From Tubiluchus corallicola (Eukaryota > Priapulida > Priapulimorpha > Priapulimorphida > Tubiluchidae), in assembly GCA_030141605.1 (NCBI GenBank), contig JAQGDQ010001175.1, positions 10,001 through 30,000 of the forward strand: a DNA stretch of 20,000 nucleotides. Direction: 5' to 3'. The translations under genes were made by a program, and so were the position numbers. A model generated the notes under the pieces. That model did not search any database. It saw only the letters and a program-made list of their open reading frames with translations, and was not told the origin of the DNA. Shown piece by piece: positions 17,571 to 20,000 of this stretch (position 1 is its first letter; the number at the start of each line of letters is the position of its first letter).

Positions 17571-18366
17571 CACACTGGGATGATAAATCAATGGTGCACA
17601 CTGGGATGATAAATCAATGGTGCACACTGGGATGATAAATCAATAGTGCACACTGGGATGGTGAATCGATGGTGGACACAGGGATGGTGAATCAGTGGTG
17701 CACACTGGGATGGTGAATCAGTGGTGCACACTGGGGTGATAAATCAATGGTGCACACTGGGATGGTGAATCGATGGTGGACACAGGGATGGTGAATCAGT
17801 GGTGCACACTGGGATGATAAATCAATGGTGCACACTGGGATGGTGAATCAGTGGTGCACACTGGGATGGTGAATCTATGGTGCACACTGGGATGGTGAAT
17901 CAATGGTGCACACTGTGATGGTGAATCAATGGTGCACACTGGGATGGTAAATCAATGGTGCACACTGGAATGGTGAATCAATGGTGCACACTGGGATGGT
18001 GAATCAATGGTGCACACTGTGATGGTGAATCAATGGTGCACACTGGGATGGTAAATCAATGGTGCACACTGGGATGGTGAATCGGTGGTGTACACTGGGA
18101 TGGTAAATCAATGGTTTACACTGGGATGGTGAATCAATGGTGCACACTGGGATGGTGAATCAATGGTGCACACTGGGATGGTGAATCAATGGTGCACACT
18201 GTGATGGTGAATCAATGGTGCACACTGGGATGGTAAATCAATGGTGCACACTGGGATGGTGAATCGGTGGTGTACACTGGGATGGTAAATCAATGGTTTA
18301 CACTGGGATGGTGAATCAATGGTGCACACTGGGATGGTGAATCAGTGGTGCACACTGGGATGGTGA
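17571..18366. repeat. 26 bp minisatellite, about 30 copies
   Basis: The unit is CACACTGGGATGGTGAATCA followed by ATGGTG. It starts directly at the end of the previous array, sharing the bases CACAC. A variant block containing GAATCGGTGGTGTACACTGG recurs at 18079 and 18261, exactly seven units (182 bases) apart, so part of the array duplicated in blocks. The last unit runs into a dispersed element. Confidence 0.96.
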
Positions 18367-18640
18367 CACAATGACGTTTTATCAGTTGGCACGAATATTT
18401 TAAATTATCGAAAATTTTCTTTTCCAATTACAACTCTGTCTACATCTAAATATCCAATTACGATTACGATTACGATTACGATTACGATTACGATTACGAT
18501 TACGATTACGATTACGATTACGATTACGATTACGATTACGATTACAATTACAATTACATACGACTTTAAAAAATTTTAGCATAATGGTAAGTATTGTAAC
18601 TTTGTATGGAAAGTTTTTTCATTTTTTCATTTTCTTTCCC
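18335..18640 (+). mobile_element. Dispersed element, copy with expanded repeats
   Basis: GAATCAGTGGTGCACACTGG, then TTTATCAG, GAATATTTTAAATTATCGAA and AATTTTCTTTT match the element at 11576-11690. In this copy the left end has expanded into the 26 bp array and a hexanucleotide array follows at 18455. Past that, ACATACGACTTT...GTAAGTATTGTA...GAAAGTTTTTT weakly resembles the right part of the other copy. Confidence 0.5.
18455..18557. repeat. GATTAC hexanucleotide microsatellite
   Basis: About 16 nearly pure GATTAC units with ACAATT variants at both ends. The Asn-Arg open frame on the minus strand is an artefact. Confidence 0.97.
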
Positions 18641-19042
18641 TTTGAGCAGCCTAGCAGAAGACTATTCAGCATAACTAAACAGTGAAATGTGAAAAGTTTT
18701 AATGATATTAAGAACGTCTTATCGAATTTGGGACTTTAGTTTGTTTTTCTAGTTTATCTAAAAGCTTTTCTCTAGTAAACTGAATCCTGTTTTCAGCAAC
18801 GAGTGGCTAACGATAGATTGGATCCGTAGGAGTTTTTATGAATGATGAGGTGCTACAGCTAGGTAAAGTTACCTTGTTTTTTCCTGCATCCCAAAACTAT
18901 CCCAGATCTTTACTTATCGAATCTGTAGGAAAAATAAGAACAAAATTTTACCTCGATTTTAAAATTTTCAACAAAAATTTACGTCTAAATTAAAACGAAA
19001 TTGACTGAGTGTGGTTTGCTATAAATGTCCAATTTGCCTTAC
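18641..19042. other. AT-rich spacer or intron, no feature seen
   Basis: If the two exon-like frames to the right belong to a minus-strand gene, this is intron. I looked for a third exon with phase-0 acceptor and did not find a convincing one. Confidence 0.4.
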
Positions 19043-19181
19043 CTGTAATCCGTCAGCGTCAAGTGTGACCCGTGGAAAGTATGGAGTTTCACATCCTTGC
19101 GCAGTGACGTCACGTCCTTGCGCAGTGACGTCATAAAGCAAACGCCAGAGGGCACAGTTCAGATTCACACGACGTTCGTAG
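19043..19181 (-). CDS. Putative internal exon, unrecognised protein
   Basis: After an acceptor at CTGGTACCAG the frame reads Y-E-R-R-V-N-L-N-C-A-L-W-R-L-L-Y-D-V-T and C-E-T-P-Y-F-P-R-V-T-L-D-A-D-G-L-Q over 46 codons, ending at a strong donor CAG|GTAAGG in phase 0. The residue mix looks coding and the donor is good. A 21 bp direct duplication inside repeats T-A-Q-G-R/C and two CRE palindromes. The acceptor gives phase 2, which does not fit the end of the neighbouring exon (phase 0); a weaker acceptor ending at 19226 would restore phase. I do not recognise the family. It may belong to a gene upstream of, or joined to, SPMIP1-like gene 3. Confidence 0.4.
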
Positions 19182-19580
19182 CTGGTACCAGTTGAGAAGC
19201 AAAAAATAATGATTAAATTGAATGGCTAAGAAGTTCACAACCAGTTACAATGATGCGTTAAACTCACAAAATCGAGTATTTTAACTCAAATCTGACGAAA
19301 AGTAAAAATAAATTCGGTCTAAATTAAAACACTAATATTAGAATGCATTAATATTGGCTAAGAATCACTTAAATTTAATCTACTTATTAGCATTTCTGCT
19401 GTCTAGATCGGAGAACTAAAATTAAATTTAAAAATCGCAACTTAATTAATTAATTAATTAAAAAACTCAATTAATAACATCTAAAAACGGTTATTTCTCA
19501 CTCGTCGTCATGGAAACGCTAAAAATGTTTACACAGTATAAGGACTTGCACGAAAAATTCTTTTCCAAACTTTTATTTAC
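19182..19580. other. Probable intron between two exon-like frames
   Basis: AT-rich DNA with a short perfect AATT run at about 19443-19460. An X-box-like GTCGTCATGGAAAC occurs near 19504-19517, too degenerate to call. Confidence 0.35.
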
Positions 19581-19782
19581 CTTTTCTCGTTCCATAGAGA
19601 AAGCGGCAGCGGTTGCTATGCAGCGCGTGACGTCATCTGGTGACATCATTGTCTGTTGATGATACAATTCGTACACGTCATCATGTAACGAGCTAAGTGA
19701 AGCTTCGTCCCGGTTGTCACGTCCTTCCTGTGCTGCTCTGTTGATCTCTGCTTTGGGAATTCTCCTGTAACTTTTTTGTCTG
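19581..19782 (-). CDS. Putative exon, unrecognised protein
   Basis: After an acceptor TTTCTCGTACAG the frame reads R-Q-K-S-Y-R-R-I-P-K-A-E-I-N-R-A-A-Q-E, then S-L-S-S-L-H-D-D-V-Y-E-L-Y-H-Q-Q and P-D-D-V-T-R, ending M-E-R-E-K at donor AAG|GTAAAT, phase 0. The 67 codons are open, of coding-like composition and bounded by good splice sites. There is no suitable initiator ATG, so an upstream exon beyond the window is implied, unless translation starts at the internal M-M. The open frame continues into the intron only as low-complexity sequence. Family unknown. Confidence 0.4.
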
Positions 19783-19810
19783 CTGTACGAGAAAGTTTGG
19801 TGGTTTAAAG

Positions 19811-20000
19811 ATGGCTAAACATTCTAAGAAGCACAGGTATCATTTATCTTGATTGACTATCTTGTTTTGTAGTTTAGTTCAGGAGATGAGTTGCCACCAT
19901 CGTTTACCCGGGCCATCAATGAGGTAGGCTTGCCTGCAAGGTTCCCAGATTGGGAAACTTCCCAGTTTCTAAGTGTAGTGACGAGGCTAAGGCGCCTGCG
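19811..20000 (+). CDS. Putative 5' end of a plus-strand gene, runs off window
   Basis: ATG at 19811 with A at -3 and G at +4 reads M-A-K-H-S-K-K-H and then meets a possible donor AG|GTATCA. A 40-base intron ending TTTAG at 19876 would join in frame to S-S-G-D-E-L-P-P-S-F-T-R-A-I-N-E-V and F-P-D-W-E-T-S-Q-F-L-S-V-V-T-R-L, open to the window end (about 42 codons). The second part looks coding. The intron is unusually short for most animals, so the 5' join is doubtful. Not recognised; a transposon-derived gene is also possible. Confidence 0.3.

Noticed and set aside
16410-17601. Phe/Leu/Cys/Val repeat proteins on the minus strand
   Set aside because: Artefacts of the 32 bp minisatellite; frames break at unit length changes.

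Overview
The window is nuclear DNA of an animal, most likely a marine or other aquatic invertebrate. The reasons are AT-rich DNA, genes split by GT-AG introns, AATAAA poly(A) signals, a BTB-BACK protein, proteins of motile cilia or sperm tails, a short TTAGGG tract and very many micro- and minisatellites. I cannot name the species. There is nothing bacterial, organellar or viral.

All recognisable genes are on the minus strand. At 933-2216 lies an intronless BTB-BACK protein of the BTBD1/2/3/6 type, whose C-terminal part I do not recognise. From 4958 to 16195 lie three relatives that begin with the same module, M-A-R-E, then ...W, ...KE/NE...R..W...Y. Gene 1 (4958-5971) is one long exon of 337 residues. 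Gene 2 has two exons (9976-9848 and 8229-7960, 132 residues) and its second exon is clearly similar to residues 44-90 of gene 1. Gene 3 also has two exons (16195-15789 and 14580-14448, 179 residues). When spliced it has the layout I associate with sperm microtubule inner protein 1 (SPMIP1, formerly ATP6V1FNB), including the Y-x-Y-P-x-x-S-S-x-E-x-G-W block. An RFX X-box-like site lies upstream of gene 1 and paired CRE palindromes lie upstream of gene 2. Both fit expression in ciliated or male germ cells, but that is inference.

At the right end, two exon-like reading frames on the minus strand (19043-19181 and 19581-19782) and one on the plus strand (19811-20000) look coding but are not recognised, and they may belong to genes that run off the window.

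Most of the rest is tandem repeat: 43-45 bp units (1-661), ATT/TTG trinucleotides (3495-3756), 81 bp units (7161-7484), 20 bp units and CTAC inside the gene 2 intron (8312-9545), 133 bp units (10426-11489), GACATA (12055-12134), 29 bp units open in all three forward frames (12451-13438), GACA and CAA-rich repeats inside the gene 3 intron (14684-15700), and two abutting minisatellites of about 32 and 26 bp, both with higher-order structure (16277-18366). The 26 bp array ends in a dispersed element with a second, unexpanded copy at 11576-11690. A decayed mariner/Tc-like fragment sits at 2578-2850. The three ciliary genes read as a local family that duplicated and diverged while its introns and spacers filled with satellite arrays.
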